A DNA stretch of 64,000 bases from Gigaspora margarita (Eukaryota > Glomeromycota > Glomeromycetes > Diversisporales > Gigasporaceae). Where the stretch lies: positions 57,489 to 121,488 of the forward strand of contig WTPW01001270.1 of the NCBI GenBank assembly GCA_009809945.1. The letters run 5' to 3'. The position numbers and the translations under genes were made by a program. The notes beneath the pieces were generated by a model that did not search any database, was not told where the DNA came from, and worked only from the letters and a program-made list of their open reading frames with translations. Shown in pieces: positions 22,097 to 34,048 of the stretch. The first letter of the stretch is position 1. Every line of letters starts with the position of its first letter.

Positions 22097-23386
22097 AATG
22101 CTGATTATGGAAAATGTACACATTGTAATAAAAACAACACGAGTGAAGCATGGTGTCAAACATGCGATCCTGATATAACAATTCAAGATTGGACAAGCGG
22201 AAATAAAGATATTGACGATTACTTGAAAAGGCTTCAACTTAGAACTACTCGATATGATCGTATGATTGAATGGATTCCGTTTGATAAATTAAGTAATATT
22301 GAAAAAATTGGCGAAGGAGGATTTAGCTCGGTATTTTCTGCAACATGGATGAATGGCATACGAAAAATTGATGAAATTGCTTGGGATAAAAGAAACCGTG
22401 AACAATATTGCACCGTTGCGCTCAAAACCTTGTCTAATTCTAAAGAACATCCTCTTGATTTTTTGAAAAAGGTAAGCTAAATCATTATTCATCGTAAGTT
22501 TATTAAAGACAAACCAATTTATTTATATAAATTTAAGTTTGATAATCATATGAAATGTAGAGAATACGGAAGTAGTTTAAATGTATATGGTTTAACCAGA
22601 GATCCAAAAACAAACGAATATCTTATGGTGCTTCAATACGCTGATACTGGAAATCTTCATAAACTTATGAAATATTTTCAAATTCTTACCTGGAGGAAAA
22701 AATTAAAAATACTTGAAGATATTTCAAGAGATTTAAACAAAATTCACAAAGCAGGTTATATTCACGCTAACCTTCCCGGCGGTAATATTTTGCAAGACGG
22801 GGGTTTAAGTTATGACATGCATACTTACATTTCAGACCTAGGATTGTCTGAAAAAGCTGACGAAAACGATTTGGAAAATAATATTTATGGTGTTATGCCT
22901 TATATAGCACCAGAAGTTTTGTCAGGTCAAGGATTTACCAATGCTGCAGATATCTACGGATTCGGGATCATAATGGCAGAGATGTCAACAGGGGAAAGGC
23001 CTTTTGATGGCTATGATTTTGATATTAGCCTTGCCGTAAAAATTTGTAACGGGTTGCGCCCAGAATTTGCTCAAGGAACCCCTGATTGTTATGTCAAACT
23101 GGCAAAACAATGCATGAATCATGATCCGAATGAAAGACCTACGACATCCGATATTTTGAAGAAGATTGAAATGTGGAATATAATCATAGCCGATAGTCAT
23201 TGTCAAGAAGACTTGGATAAATATCATGAATATTACGAAGAAGGTAAATCCGAAATTAAAAATCAATTTTTAGAAGCTGATAAGATAATTAAAAAAATGC
23301 CAGTAGCTGTACAAAAACATCTTGATCACATGTATACGAGTAAGCTTATCAACACCAAAAAGATAGTCGAAGCACTGAAGTTCTAA
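22097..23386 (+). CDS. kinase-fold protein with zinc ribbon; catalytic Asp replaced
   Basis: Two exons, 22097-22471 and 22538-23386, are joined by a 66-bp intron (GTAAGC..TTAAG) that keeps the frame; together about 407 codons. N-terminal CTHC..WCQTC is a four-cysteine ribbon common in kinases of these fungi. Kinase motifs: glycine loop IGEGGFSSV, VALKTL lysine, catalytic loop HANLPGGNIL, DLG, APEVL, and the DIYGFGIIMAE helix. The catalytic loop has Asn where Asp of HRD is expected, and the helix-C glutamate region reads DNHMK instead of the usual NEIK, so it is probably a pseudokinase. The frame is open upstream only to a TAA at about 22091, so the exon must begin by splicing (acceptor ATAAAG at 22095); the true 5' exons were not identified, and the Sel1 gene upstream is a candidate. 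Confidence 0.85.
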
Positions 23387-24124
23387 TTTTTTTTTGTTAA
23401 CCCCTTTATGTTAATACATCATGGAACGTACATGATCCTTTTGTTTTTTTTTTTTTGATTTTGGGGGTTTTTTTAAATATAATTTAATAGTTTTTTTTTT
23501 TTTTTTTTTGAAAAAACTTACACAAGCCTTGCACTAATTAATTAAATTGCTTAACAATATGTGATTAAAATATGTTTATTTATATAAATGATATATAAAG
23601 TTTTTTATTTTACAATTATTAGAATAAATGAGAGTCTCTAAGGGAAAACCAACAATTCTAAAAATAAATCATTATGAAATTCATAATAATTTAGGGAAAA
23701 TCTATTTTCACCCGAGTTAAAGTGACACGTTATTGATGAAACACACTATTTACGAAATGAACTTTTTAGTAAATTAATCGTCTGTAAAATAAGCTTGTCA
23801 GTGAAATGAGTGTGATGTCTTTAAAGTAATTGTCGGTGAAATGATATGGACCCATTATATTTAGATTTATTAATAAAAAAGCGTCAAAATTTTCAGATTT
23901 CTGTGAGATGAACAATTATTGGAAGCCATGGTAATTTGGGGAGCCTGTCAAATGCAAGATTAGATGACTTTACAGAATCACATATTAATCAACCTTTATA
24001 TAATGGTCCTTATGGTATCTCGTTAGAAGCAGGTATTTTCTGATTGTTGAAATTGAATTACTATGATTATAAGGTGGTTATCTTTCTTTTTTAAAGGGTA
24101 ATGTCTTGTCGCTTGTTTTTGTCA
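23387..24124. other. kinase downstream region, no gene
   Basis: T-rich tracts (23440-23515) follow the stop codon. At 23700-23850 the motif GT(C/G)(A/G)GTGAAATGA recurs loosely. No ORF is supported. Confidence 0.5.
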
Positions 24125-24500
24125 GTTGAGCTCCATCCGCGATAACAATACAAGGACCTTTCGTTTTGTGATTAGACCCAAAGCTATGAGAGTAGGGTCC
24201 GGAACTAGTCGGTCCGTGGAATGGCTTGTTCCGAACCCTATACAAGAGTGATGCAGAACCTCATTCTTGAAATTAGCACCATGATAACATTGGTTAAAGG
24301 ACCCATTGTTTTGTAAATAGGTTTCATGGCAATAACGATGCAAGGCCTTTCATTTGATTATTGGGAACTACGACTGCGATAGCAGTGCGGGGATCCATTG
24401 TTGGTATCTAGGTTCCACATTAGCAATGGCCGTGCAAGACTTCTTGTTTGATGATTAGGCTCAACAACGATAATAATGCATGCTCACATGCTACTGAACA
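24125..24500. repeat. degenerate ~90-bp tandem repeat, ~4 units
   Basis: The unit resembles CGATAACAATRCAAGGACC-TTTCRTTTTGTGATTAG followed by a variable part ending near GGGTCC / GGATCC. Units begin near 24137, 24308, 24420 and 24468 with strong divergence. It is GC-richer than its flanks. The 73-codon minus ORF across it (24122-24343) is not called. Confidence 0.45.
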
Positions 24501-25076
24501 TAATGCTATATAGCTAATTGGTTAGGCTAGTATTAGACTGCTACAATAAATATGCAGTTTGTTATGAAATGTAAATGGTTAATGTGTTATGTAATTATTT
24601 CTCAATATAGCGAACTTGCATCCCTATCTATATTGTTTAAGTATATGCAATTCTTCTGTCATACCAACACATGCCGATTGAAAATTTTGTTTACACTAAA
24701 ACTCAAATTTAATACTTTTAAACATACAACTTCCATCCATTTAACTTCTTTTTATTGCTGTATTGAAGGTTTCCAGTATTCGTCAAAGGCCACACAAATC
24801 ATTAAACTACATTCTTGCAGGTGTTGAAAAAAAAAGCAATACATTGCAACAACAAAAGGTCAATTCAAGTGTAACGAATATAAATATCATACGACACTGA
24901 AAGAACCACTTAAATTTATCCTTTACGCCGTTTTAACAAATACATAATCGTTACTATCGGTAATCCTGAATCTACAAAACTGCATTACGAATGACCTGAG
25001 TCATTTCTCAATCATAATTGACATAAATCAAAATAATGACTGAACACATATATATTTAACATATTTTATTGCACGG

Positions 25077-25225
25077 GTCTTATGTGACAGCCCCTGTTTT
25101 TTATTGGCACAGGATTGTTACGTCAGACATTGTGCAATAACTGATAAGATATATTGAATAGCTCAGTTACACACGAGTTCACCCATGCCGTAGGCACAGA
25201 ATATGAACCCGTGTGTAACTAGGTT
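25077..25225. other. two adjacent inverted repeats
   Basis: TATTGCACGGGTCT..GTGCAATA (25077-25141) is an imperfect inverted repeat that may be a short MITE. AGTTACACACGAGTTCA and TGAACCCGTGTGTAACT (25163-25222) form a second hairpin with a ~25-bp loop. No gene is seen between 24500 and 25570. Confidence 0.55.
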
Positions 25226-25574
25226 ATTCACTACATATCCATACAATAACTATAAAAAAATTTTACGGATGCTGATCATACGCTGCGCAGCTACACAATA
25301 ATGTGGGGTTAGTATATATTGCAGTATTGAGTTTATTAAAATATTAATCATTTTAATAATCGGCAAATTATGTCGTAATACCATTTTCCTAGACCATCGT
25401 TCAAATGCAAAATTAAAAAAAGTGGAATCTTATTTGAATCATGTAATCAATCCAGTGTAAAATTTACAAGAAAAATTGATTGTTTTGATTAAGAAATCTA
25501 GTGTTAATTCGTCAGAGTTTCTTAAAGTTATTAAAAATTATTCATTAAAACATCGGTTCTTAATCGATTCTATA

Positions 25575-26190
25575 TACCTGTGCTATTAAATAGTTTGCTA
25601 CCAGCCATTTTTGATATCCGATCGCTAATTTCATGTGTGTTGATATATTTTGAAATGTACGTGTGATGGGTGTATTTGCGTGATAATCGGTAATTAATTG
25701 AAAATTTTATCGGCTTCCAAGAATTAATTTTTAATTATCATGATTTCATTAGCTAGTAATCATTTACCAAATTTATCAGGAATATCCGCTTTGCTAATTC
25801 AACGTCGTTTCAAAAGCAAAATTTGAACATAGTCGTTCGCTTATATCTAATGAGAAGCTAAGATCAAATAGACGACCATCAAAAAGTCTTTGTCCAGTTG
25901 TTATTTCAGCCATGATAGAATCAAAAGCATAAATATCAGCTGCCTATGTTAAGGATTTTCCTTGTAAAACCTCAGATGCGATGTAAATTCCTACTTTGTC
26001 TTTCGTGGATAAAAGAGTCCTAAATCAGCAACATAAGCGTTATCTATAGCATCCTAGCATCCTGTAAGATGCTGCCACTAAGCAAATCTCGATGAATATA
26101 ACCTTGAAAATGAGCCATATCAAGATCATAAGCATTGTAAAAATTAACTTTTTTATTCTAGTCCAATCGAGATATTTCGACAAGATCTTT
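25575..26190 (-). pseudogene. protein kinase pseudogene (C-terminal half)
   Basis: On the minus strand, GYIHRDLLSGSILQD (catalytic loop, about 26095) is followed, after a frame change, by YVADLGLF (DFG region), then in another frame by SEVLQGKSLT, AADIYAF, IMAEITTGQRLFDG and FDLSFSLDIS. Further down are a K-Y-T-H-H-T-Y tail like that of R. irregularis kinases and ISDRISKMAG before a stop near 25577. At least one internal TAG (after KSLT), one premature stop near the DLG segment and two frameshifts make it dead. It retains HRD, unlike the neighbouring intact kinase-like gene. Confidence 0.85.
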
Positions 26191-26573
26191 ACTATCAATG
26201 ATTTAGTTTTTCAACCAAAAAATTTACAATTTTTTTAACTGTTAAAAAAAAAAAAAAAAAAAAAAAACAAAAAAAAAAAATAACGGATATATTATGATAT
26301 AGGAAGCGAATAATGATAATGTTGACAGTTCGCCAAATGGTAATCAAATATCATCATAATTTTCCACACAGAAAGAAGAGGATGTCATTTTGGATGTGAT
26401 ATTGGTTATTATTATAATAGTCGAACTCAAGTGCGCTTTTGTCGCGGTATATTATTTATATTGTGATTGCAACAAATCGTTTTATAATATTATCGTTAAG
26501 CAATAAATTTCTCACTTTGTCTTTTATATGACATTTGTCATTACACAATTCTCGTATAATATTCCTATTTAAT

Positions 26574-27352
26574 TTATATTGTCTGGTGCAACGAGGATGA
26601 TACACGATAACTAAAAATTTAAATTTTCTATATATAAAAGTTTTTCAGTTTTAACAATTTAATTACAATTTTTTTATACCAAATAAAGTAGGTTCTAAGC
26701 TATCTTTTAATATATTTTTTACTATATTTTTATAGACATATTATTGTATAATAAATTTTTTTTAAAATTCAATTTTTTTTTAAAAAAAATATATTTTTTT
26801 AAAAAAATTTTAGATTTTTATCATTTTCGCCACCAATATACAACTTTATAAGCTTGTNNNNNNNNNNNNNNNNNNNNNNNNNNNNNNNNNNNNNNNNNNN
26901 NNNNNNNNNNNNNNNNNNNNNNNNNNNNNNNNNNNNNNNNNNNNNNNNNNNNNNNNNNNNNNNNNNNNNNNNNNNNNNNNNNNNNNNNNNNNNNNNNNNN
27001 NNNNNNNNNNNNNNNNNNNNNNNNNNNNNNNNNNNNNNNNNNNNNNNNNNNNNNNNNNNNNNNNNNNNNNNNNNNNNNNNNNNNNNNNNNNNNNNNNNNN
27101 NNNNNNNNNNNNNNNNNNNNNNNNNNNNNNNNNNNNTTTTTTTTAAAAAAAAATTGAATTTTAAAAAAAATTTATTATACAATAAAATGTCTATAAAAAT
27201 ATAGTAAAAAATATATTAAAAGATAGCTTAGAACCTACTTTATTTGGTATAAAAAAATTGTAATTAAATTGTTAAAACTGAAAAACTTTTATATATAGAA
27301 AATTTAAATTTTTAGTTATCGTGTATCATCCTCGTTGCACCAGACAATATAA
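26574..27352. mobile_element. large palindromic element containing an assembly gap
   Basis: The left arm starts TTATATTGTCTGGTGCAACG and the right arm ends with its complement at 27352. Both arms hold AAATAAAGTAGGTTCTAAGC-type sequence homologous to the palindrome at 2816-3230. The arms run to the edges of the N-run, so the unsequenced centre is probably the hairpin tip plus any inserted sequence. Confidence 0.8.
26858..27136. other. assembly gap, 279 N
   Basis: Run of unknown bases inside the palindromic element above. The two ORFs reported across it are artefacts of translating N. Confidence 1.
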
Positions 27353-27409
27353 GCTTTTAAGTTATTACAGATTTGCCGATCACAAGACTGATGATATCTC
27401 ATATGGGAA

Positions 27410-27625
27410 AGGATTAGGAAAACCACTTCTGACACTTGCTTTCAGGTGGTGTTTTCCTAGTCAATACCCCATATAATCGTACTATATGGGTTAAAACGAG
27501 GTACCATAAATTCTCGAAATAACGGGCATGGGCGTTATTTCGAAAATCGCGCCCCCTAAAGATAGCATAGATGGTTTCGAAATAACGCCCATGCGCGCCC
27601 CGAAATAACGCGCACTCCACCATTT
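27410..27625. repeat. CGAAATAACG iterated motif cluster
   Basis: CGAAATAACG(G/C)(G/C)CATG and its complement occur at least four times at 27515-27612, separated by GC-rich CGCGCCCC segments. The same word in decayed form (GAAATAATGCC) appears in the MITE at 50073-50331, suggesting shared subterminal sites. A minus ORF here (27414-27623) is low-confidence and not called. Confidence 0.55.
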
Positions 27626-27901
27626 ACATTATATAGTTCAATTGATCTTATACCAGTAATAAGCAAAACGTCCTTTAGTATTAAATCCATTCTCTAATAT
27701 TAACAATTAACAATGCAGTATAGAATTTATGGCTTTAGTTCGAAATCTCGAAATGAGAAAAGGAAAAAAAGCAAAATTTTTTTAATGATTAAGTATAGAA
27801 TTTCGGAAGAAAATTTATGATTGTAAAAGAATTCATTATTATATAAAGAAGGTTACAAATAAAAATTAATATGTCGCTATGTCGCTAATTTAATTCTGAA
27901 T

Positions 27902-28030
27902 CAGAAAAAATTCGCGATCAGGTGATTTTTTGATCATTCTAACTTCATAATTAAATATATTTTGTATTATTAATGTTAAGTTTATTGATCGTTGATTGGG
28001 TCACAATCACCTGACCGCGAATTTTTTCTG
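27902..28030. mobile_element. 129-bp MITE, CAGAAAAAATTCGCG ends
   Basis: The left CAGAAAAAATTCGCGATCAG and right CGCGAATTTTTTCTG are inverted, continuing into GGTGATT/AATCACC. No target duplication was recognised. It is followed at 28046-28081 by a T homopolymer of over 30 bases. Confidence 0.75.
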
Positions 28031-28040
28031 CCATCACTTT

Positions 28041-28086
<46 letters not shown>

Positions 28087-28149
28087 GAGTTTATTCTTTT
28101 ATTTGTTTTATTTTTATTTCGGAGTTTGCGGTGCAGTAATTTTATTAAA

Positions 28150-28320
28150 TATGCTTCCCCGACAACCATTTCCCCGATAAAATTATTTTTTCGCTACGTT
28201 ATTTCTCATGGAAATGAATAGATTGTCGGGGAAATGGAAATGCCGGAGAAAGGATTTTCGGTGAAATTTTTTCTGGAAAGTGTCTGTCGGGAAAAAAATG
28301 TCTGAGAAGTGATTTGTAAC
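28150..28320. repeat. CCCCGACA / TGTCGGGGAAAT motif cluster
   Basis: CCCCGACAACCATTTCCCCGA occurs near 28157, and its complement-like TTGTCGGGGAAATGGAAATG at 28222, then GTCGGGAAAAA. This is probably a degenerate inverted-repeat element; its boundaries are unclear. Confidence 0.45.
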
Positions 28321-28329
28321 CGCCTAATT

Positions 28330-29699
28330 ATCAATAAGCGCAATTTATGTCCAACCGCGAACAGCTGCATATGTACTTACGTACTTACCTACATATGTAA
28401 GTATATGTGTATCTATATATCTGCCTAACAGCTAAAATATTTACAAATTAGTGGCACAAAAAATGTACATATTTTAAAGAATTTTTAAGGTTATATGATC
28501 CTCAGGATACACATGTATGTGCTTAGTCGGGAGGTATTTAAAATAATCTTAGATAAATAGGATTGTCACATGGTCCATGCTAATGGCATTATATGAATAT
28601 ATCAGATATATTCTGTGAAATCTACCTATCAATCTGTCAGTTTAATGATCCTTAAAACTCTATTGCCTTGTAAAATGCACTAATCGCGGTTTAGAGGGAC
28701 AAATTTACTGTAACAAACCAAAGACCAAGTTAATAAATATTTGAAGATTAAACCATATTTAACAATTGCACTACGTTGTTATGCATGCGCAAGTTCCAAA
28801 TATTTATGAAAATAGCAAAACACACTATATATATATATATTTTTTTTGAAAAGTATCATACGGAAAGGGGCGATATAATTTGGTAATGGTACGTAAACAG
28901 TTTTTTTCCTATAAATCTACGACTGATCATCCTAATTGGTCCAATTAAACATTGCTTCGTATGCGTATGCTTAATAATGTTACAAATTAATTCATTATAA
29001 CGACAATGTCCTCTAAGGTGTTCTCTACCGGAGGCGTACAAGATTTGTTTGAGATTCACCTAATGCTGTAAGGTCAAGTACTTACTATTTAATTAAAACG
29101 AGTATATATCTATATCTAGCTTTTATTTACTGTACTTTATGCAGTTTAATTTAATTTATATTGGAGTTCAGAATTGAGTTTAATTTTAAATTGCTCAAAA
29201 TTGGTCAAATTGGTCTGGATTTATATACGGATATAAAACCGAATGGTTTTAAATATATAATAAAAATCAGTCTATTACAAATGTGATCACCTATAAAATT
29301 TACATCATATGATCTAATGCTTTTGGTTTATCAGAACCCTTGGAAACATAAGCAAGCACGTATGTACAGTACGTATACATGCTGTTATTGAAAAATTCAA
29401 CTTAGAATCGGTACTGTTTCGAACTGTCAAATTATTATTCAAATATGCAAATATATGCAAATATATGCAAATATCGATTTTGCTTTTAAATAAGAATCTG
29501 ATTCCAAGCTCTAGGTACGTACATAAGTTCGTGCGTACACATGTATGTACTAATTCTAGTTTATATTTCATTCGAAACAACCAAAGTTATTTTAGTAACT
29601 TGAATGAAACTCGCTTTGAACATCTACAGCTCATCATATCCTAAAATGAAGAACTAGCATATACTCTAATTCTAATTATTGCTAGATTATAAAGATATT
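28330..29699. other. gene-free stretch
   Basis: Short GTAC-rich pieces (28377-28400, 29352-29385, 29515-29545) and four tandem ATATGCAA units (29441-29476) are the only structure seen. ORFs 28856-29059 and 29314-29580 on the minus strand have no recognisable domains and cross these simple repeats. Confidence 0.45.
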
Positions 29700-29810
29700 T
29701 AGGGTGTTATTAATCACCTCTCGACATGAAAAAATCTGATTGGCTAGTTTGATCAGTCAGACCAATCAGATTCTTTTTGAGTCCATCGAGGCAAATACTT
29801 GGCACCCCTT
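29700..29810. mobile_element. ~110-bp MITE, AGGGTG..CACCCC ends
   Basis: The arms AGGGTGTTATTAATCACCTC and ATCGAGGCAAATACTTGGCA are imperfect inverted repeats; the inner arms AATCTGATTGG / CCAATCAGATT match exactly. No ORF. Confidence 0.65.
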
Positions 29811-30768
29811 TAATCTGTAATATCTGATATCTGATATGATTGTCGGCGAAATACGCGTACGTACATAAGTACGTACATAATTATTGGCTAACTAACTGTT
29901 GGTAAATCTGTACATTATGCATAATTAATTATTCAAATTAACCAATTATAATTAATTATAATAAAATTAACCAGTCATGAATGATTATATAACGATAAAC
30001 ATTAAAAATTTGGCCATTGGAACGTGACCTGTTGTGCATTGTAATTAAAAAATGGTCTAGGCAATAATAAATTATGTGACGACTTTGGATCAGATGACTT
30101 AACTAAGGGCATTATCTAATTTAATAAAGTAAATTGATCACTTATTGCGGGAGGGGTAAAGTAAAAATATCATTTGTTTGGTTGATAATATTGAATTTTA
30201 ATTAATTTATTCCTCGGAAGAATATTTTACTATAAAACAAATCTAAGAATTTTTAAAATTTTTTAAAATTTATAGATCATAGCTGATAGTAATTAATGCA
30301 AATCAAAAGTACTACACTTCTTTACGCATAGGTCTAACTTTAGCCATTCTGGATAAATACTTAACAATCTCAACTTTATAAAAACTGATTTATAATTTGA
30401 GGTTGATCTTAAACCCAGTTATAAAACTTAAAGTTACAACTTTAGTTCTACTTTTTCTATGACCGATTATATTTTATTTACACGTTGCGGATTACTTAAT
30501 TTTCGGATCTACAATTTTTTATAATTAATTTCATTTACCGAGAATATATATTTATTACTAATATTAATTTATCTGAAAATATTTTAAAGTTTGAGAACTT
30601 TTTTCCGCAGAATGTGGTACTTAAGTATGTACCTAATTAGGTAGATTGATAGTTTCTATATATATATATTCATGTAGCATTTTCCTTTAGATAATTTAAA
30701 AAAAAAAAATTAACAAAAAAAAAAAAAAAATAAATCGCACACAAAAAAAAAGAAATCCTCATTTAATA
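29811..30768. other. upstream region of methyltransferase gene, no gene
   Basis: AT-rich. A short direct duplication of CGTACGTACATAAG lies near 29856, and A-runs at 30700-30750 lie immediately upstream of the start codon. No ORF. Confidence 0.45.
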
Positions 30769-32272
30769 ATGGGACAACCCTTAAAAAAGCCTGTTAAAAA
30801 TGAAACAAATGAAAAATGTAATAAACAAAATGAGGAAACATATTTAAAGCCTCTTTCAGCACTTGAAGCCTATAAATTTATTCAAGGTCGAAAATTTCGT
30901 TTGGCACCGAATGTTGCACTTGCTCTTCCAAGTGACAGCGAAGAAGCTATAAGGTTTAATGAATCCATTAACCTTATGAAAAATTTATTTGGCTCTAATT
31001 GTTCTGCTCCTATTACAAAATTATTAACATGTGGAGGTGCAAAAGCTCTTGAAATTGGGTTAGCAGCTATCTTTAATTAAATTTTATTTGATTCGACTAG
31101 TTTTAATAAACATCTATTATTTAATAGAACTGGTGGTGGGCATTGGTTACATAATATGGCATTAGAATTTCCAACATCAATTTTTTTGGGCTTGGATGTT
31201 GCTACTATATTTAACCAGGTAATAATAAGAATTAAAATTTAAAATCTTTAGATCTTAAAGATAATAATACATATATATATATATATATTTATACTTCTTT
31301 ATAGGACTATTTGCCGGAAAATAGTGCATTTCTTGAACACAACTATCATGAGGGAATTCCATTCCCTGATAATGTAAGATATGAAACCATTTTTATAAGT
31401 AAATATACGTTTCTCTATTCTGATTATACTATATATTTAAAATTCTCATTTTATTAAACCAATAGACATTTGATTATATATACCAACACTCCATATCAGC
31501 AAAATTTCGGGAAAGTTTATTCGATGACCATTTGGTATATTAACTTACTTATTACTTTTTTTTTTTTGTTGAATTTACTTATCAAAATAAATAACTTAAT
31601 AAATAGTGTGAAATGTCTCGAGTACTTAAACCAGGAGGTTGGATGGAGGTTAGAATTTAATTTAGCAATAATAAAAAAATATATACAGTATATACATAAA
31701 TATTAAATAATTCTCAATAGATATACGGATCTCCCACCCACATTGTTGATGCCGGGCCTGCGACTGAAAGGTTTATAATAGGAGGTAATTTAATTCGTTA
31801 TTTTTTTTTTTTCCTTTAGTTTCTTTTATAAAAAGACCTTTTCAAATTCGCATATAATGTTTTTTTTAATAGCATGTAAATGTCTGCAGGTCAATGGACT
31901 CAACCCTAGTATCGTCCGGACTATTCCGGAAAAGTTAAAGCGTTTGAATATTAAAAATGTTCAAGTGGTTGAAAGACCACTAACTCTTTCACGCCGTAAT
32001 AAAAATCAGGTAAATTATTATAAACTTTTTATATCAGATATCCTAAATTTCAATAAACATTTTTTTTTTTCTTTTTAAACATGGAGGATGAACAAAATCT
32101 TCTTCTGATTAGAACTGTTGAAGCATACAGAGTAATAATGAAGGTTGCAATAGGATGTACCGATGAAGAGTATGATAAATTCAAAATGGCTATTGCCACA
32201 GAAATAGATACTATAGACAACATGCATATAATGTGCGTAAGAACTTTTGGGCAAAAGCAGTCATGTACATGA
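30769..32272 (+). CDS. class I SAM-dependent methyltransferase, 8 exons
   Basis: Exons that keep one frame: 30769-31058, 31128-31218, 31305-31373, 31466-31534, 31607-31648, 31721-31784, 31873-32009, 32087-32272. They total 948 nt: 315 aa and a stop. Introns use GT..AG. Splicing exon 1 to 2 creates motif I, ALEIGTGGGHW, which the unspliced frame lacks. It is followed by FPTSIFLGLD (acidic residue binding the ribose), PFPDNTFDYIYQHSI and VLKPGGWME, all in the order of the UbiE/Mtase-type Rossmann fold. The N-terminal MGQ could be myristoylated (inference). The C-terminus (DEEYDKF..) resembles lineage-expanded fungal methyltransferases. The substrate cannot be read from sequence. The exon 4/5 junction and the exon 8 acceptor (ATGGAG) are the least certain. 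Confidence 0.85.
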
Positions 32273-32808
32273 ACAAGTAGGCATGGGGTATCATCAATTA
32301 CCTCTAGTCTCAAGATCAAGCGTTGCTCCGGGTGTTAAGAATTTGCATCGATTTTTATTTTATTGTATTATAAATTTTAGCCTGAAATTTTTCCAATCAA
32401 CATTTATTCAACAGAAAGGACAATTTGACCATAAGTATGATTGATTAAGAAATTCAAAGCAAAATTTTTTACTTTAAAATGAAGTGTTTTTGTACAAATT
32501 TGATAGAAATATCAAGAATTTCAAAAAAGAATTACTGTTTCAAATCGTTGAATTTTTTTAGCATTTGCTAATTTTAGGGCTTCGATAAAGCCAAACTTTT
32601 TAAGCATCCGATGCATTCATTGCATTCAATAAATTGCCAATTAAATCTTTTTTTTAGCAAATTCAGAAAAAAAAGTGTTATATGAATTTTTATTACGTAT
32701 TATAATATACGTATAAGATACATGTAAATTTTATGTACTATAGTAATGAATGAGAAGAATTAAAAAATTTGCTGTTCTCTGAAATCATCCTGGTCGTTCT
32801 AACTCCTC

Positions 32809-33876
32809 GAACTGGGCCAGGGCGTAGTACATTTTTTAGCATCAAGTGATGTAGATCCTTTGCATGAACTTTGAGTGATGCTTTCACGACAATTTTCCAA
32901 AACTTTGAGCAAAGCTTTCTCGACAACTACCTGATACGTACGTAAATTTCGATGAAATTTTTTTTTATTATTCAAATTCTACAAGTTTGTACAATAAAAA
33001 AAAATTTTCTTCGAAATTTATCAGGTGGTTGTCGAGAAAGCTTCGCTTAAAGTTTTAAAAAACTTGTTTATTGATACGAGACGTGATGGATTTTTCAGAA
33101 AACTTTGAGCGAAGCTTCCTCGACAACTACCTGATAAATTTCGATAAAAATTTTTTTTATTCGAATTCTGCAAATTTGAAGAATTCAAATAAAAATTTTT
33201 TTATTGAAATCTATCGAGTGATTGTTGAGAAAACTTAGTTCAAAGTTCGGAAAACTTCATCCCATCTATCAAGTTCCGCCTAAATTTTTAAACTTTTGAA
33301 TTAAATTCTTTCAACAACCACCTGATAAATTTCGATGAAACTTTTTTATTGAATTCTACAAAACAAGTAGAATTTGAATAAAAAAATTTTTATCGAAATT
33401 TATCAGATTGTTGTCGAGAAAGTTTCGCTCAAAGTTTCAGAAAAATTCACCCTGTCTATCAATAAATAAGTTTTGCTTAATTTTTTTAAAACTTTGAAAT
33501 AAATTTTCTCAATAAATTTCGATGAAATGTTTTTATTTGAATTCTACAAACAAGTAGAATTTGAAAAAAAATTTTATTGAAATTTATCAGGTGGTTGTTG
33601 AGAAAACCTCGCTCAAAGTTTCAGAAAAATTCATTCCATCAATACAATTCCGCTTAAATTTGTTAAAACTTTGAACTAAGTTTTCTCAATAACTACATGA
33701 TAAATTTCGATGAATTTTTTTTATTTGAATTCTACAAGCCTATAGAATTCAAATAAAAAAAATTTATTAGGTGTTTGTCATGAAAGCATCACTCAAAGTT
33801 TAAAAAATAATCGAATTTTAGGCGAAGGATCTATATCACGTGATGCGGGAAAATGAACTACGCCCTGGCCCAGTTC
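32809..33876. mobile_element. 1.07-kb element of alternating inverted units
   Basis: The ends GAACTGGGCCAGGGCGTAGT and its complement (33857-33876) flank about five ~160-bp palindromic modules built from TCGACAACTACCTGATAAAT and its complement, with ACTTTGAGCGAAGCTTTCTC and GAATTCTACAA. No ORF is credible. No target duplication is obvious. 32273-32808 is AT-rich and gene-free. Confidence 0.75.
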
Positions 33877-34015
33877 CCTTCTTCGGATTGAAACTCATGA
33901 GAGTTGAATGATTTTTAAGATGGGACCAAGATGATTTAGGGAAAAATTTTTTTGAGTTGTTCCAATCATTAAGAAACAGATGTAATTTGGTGTCACTTTA
34001 AATTGCGATAGATTA

Positions 34016-34048
34016 TGTACGTACAGTACGTACAGTACGTACAGCATA
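34016..34048. repeat. GTACGTACA microsatellite
   Basis: Three tandem copies of a 9-bp unit (GTACGTACA) just right of the element above. Confidence 0.85.

Noticed and set aside
22985..23266. 93-codon minus-strand ORF
   Set aside because: Shadow of the kinase exon on the other strand.
26799..27204. ORFs of 116-127 codons across the N-run
   Set aside because: They consist almost entirely of X residues from unknown bases.
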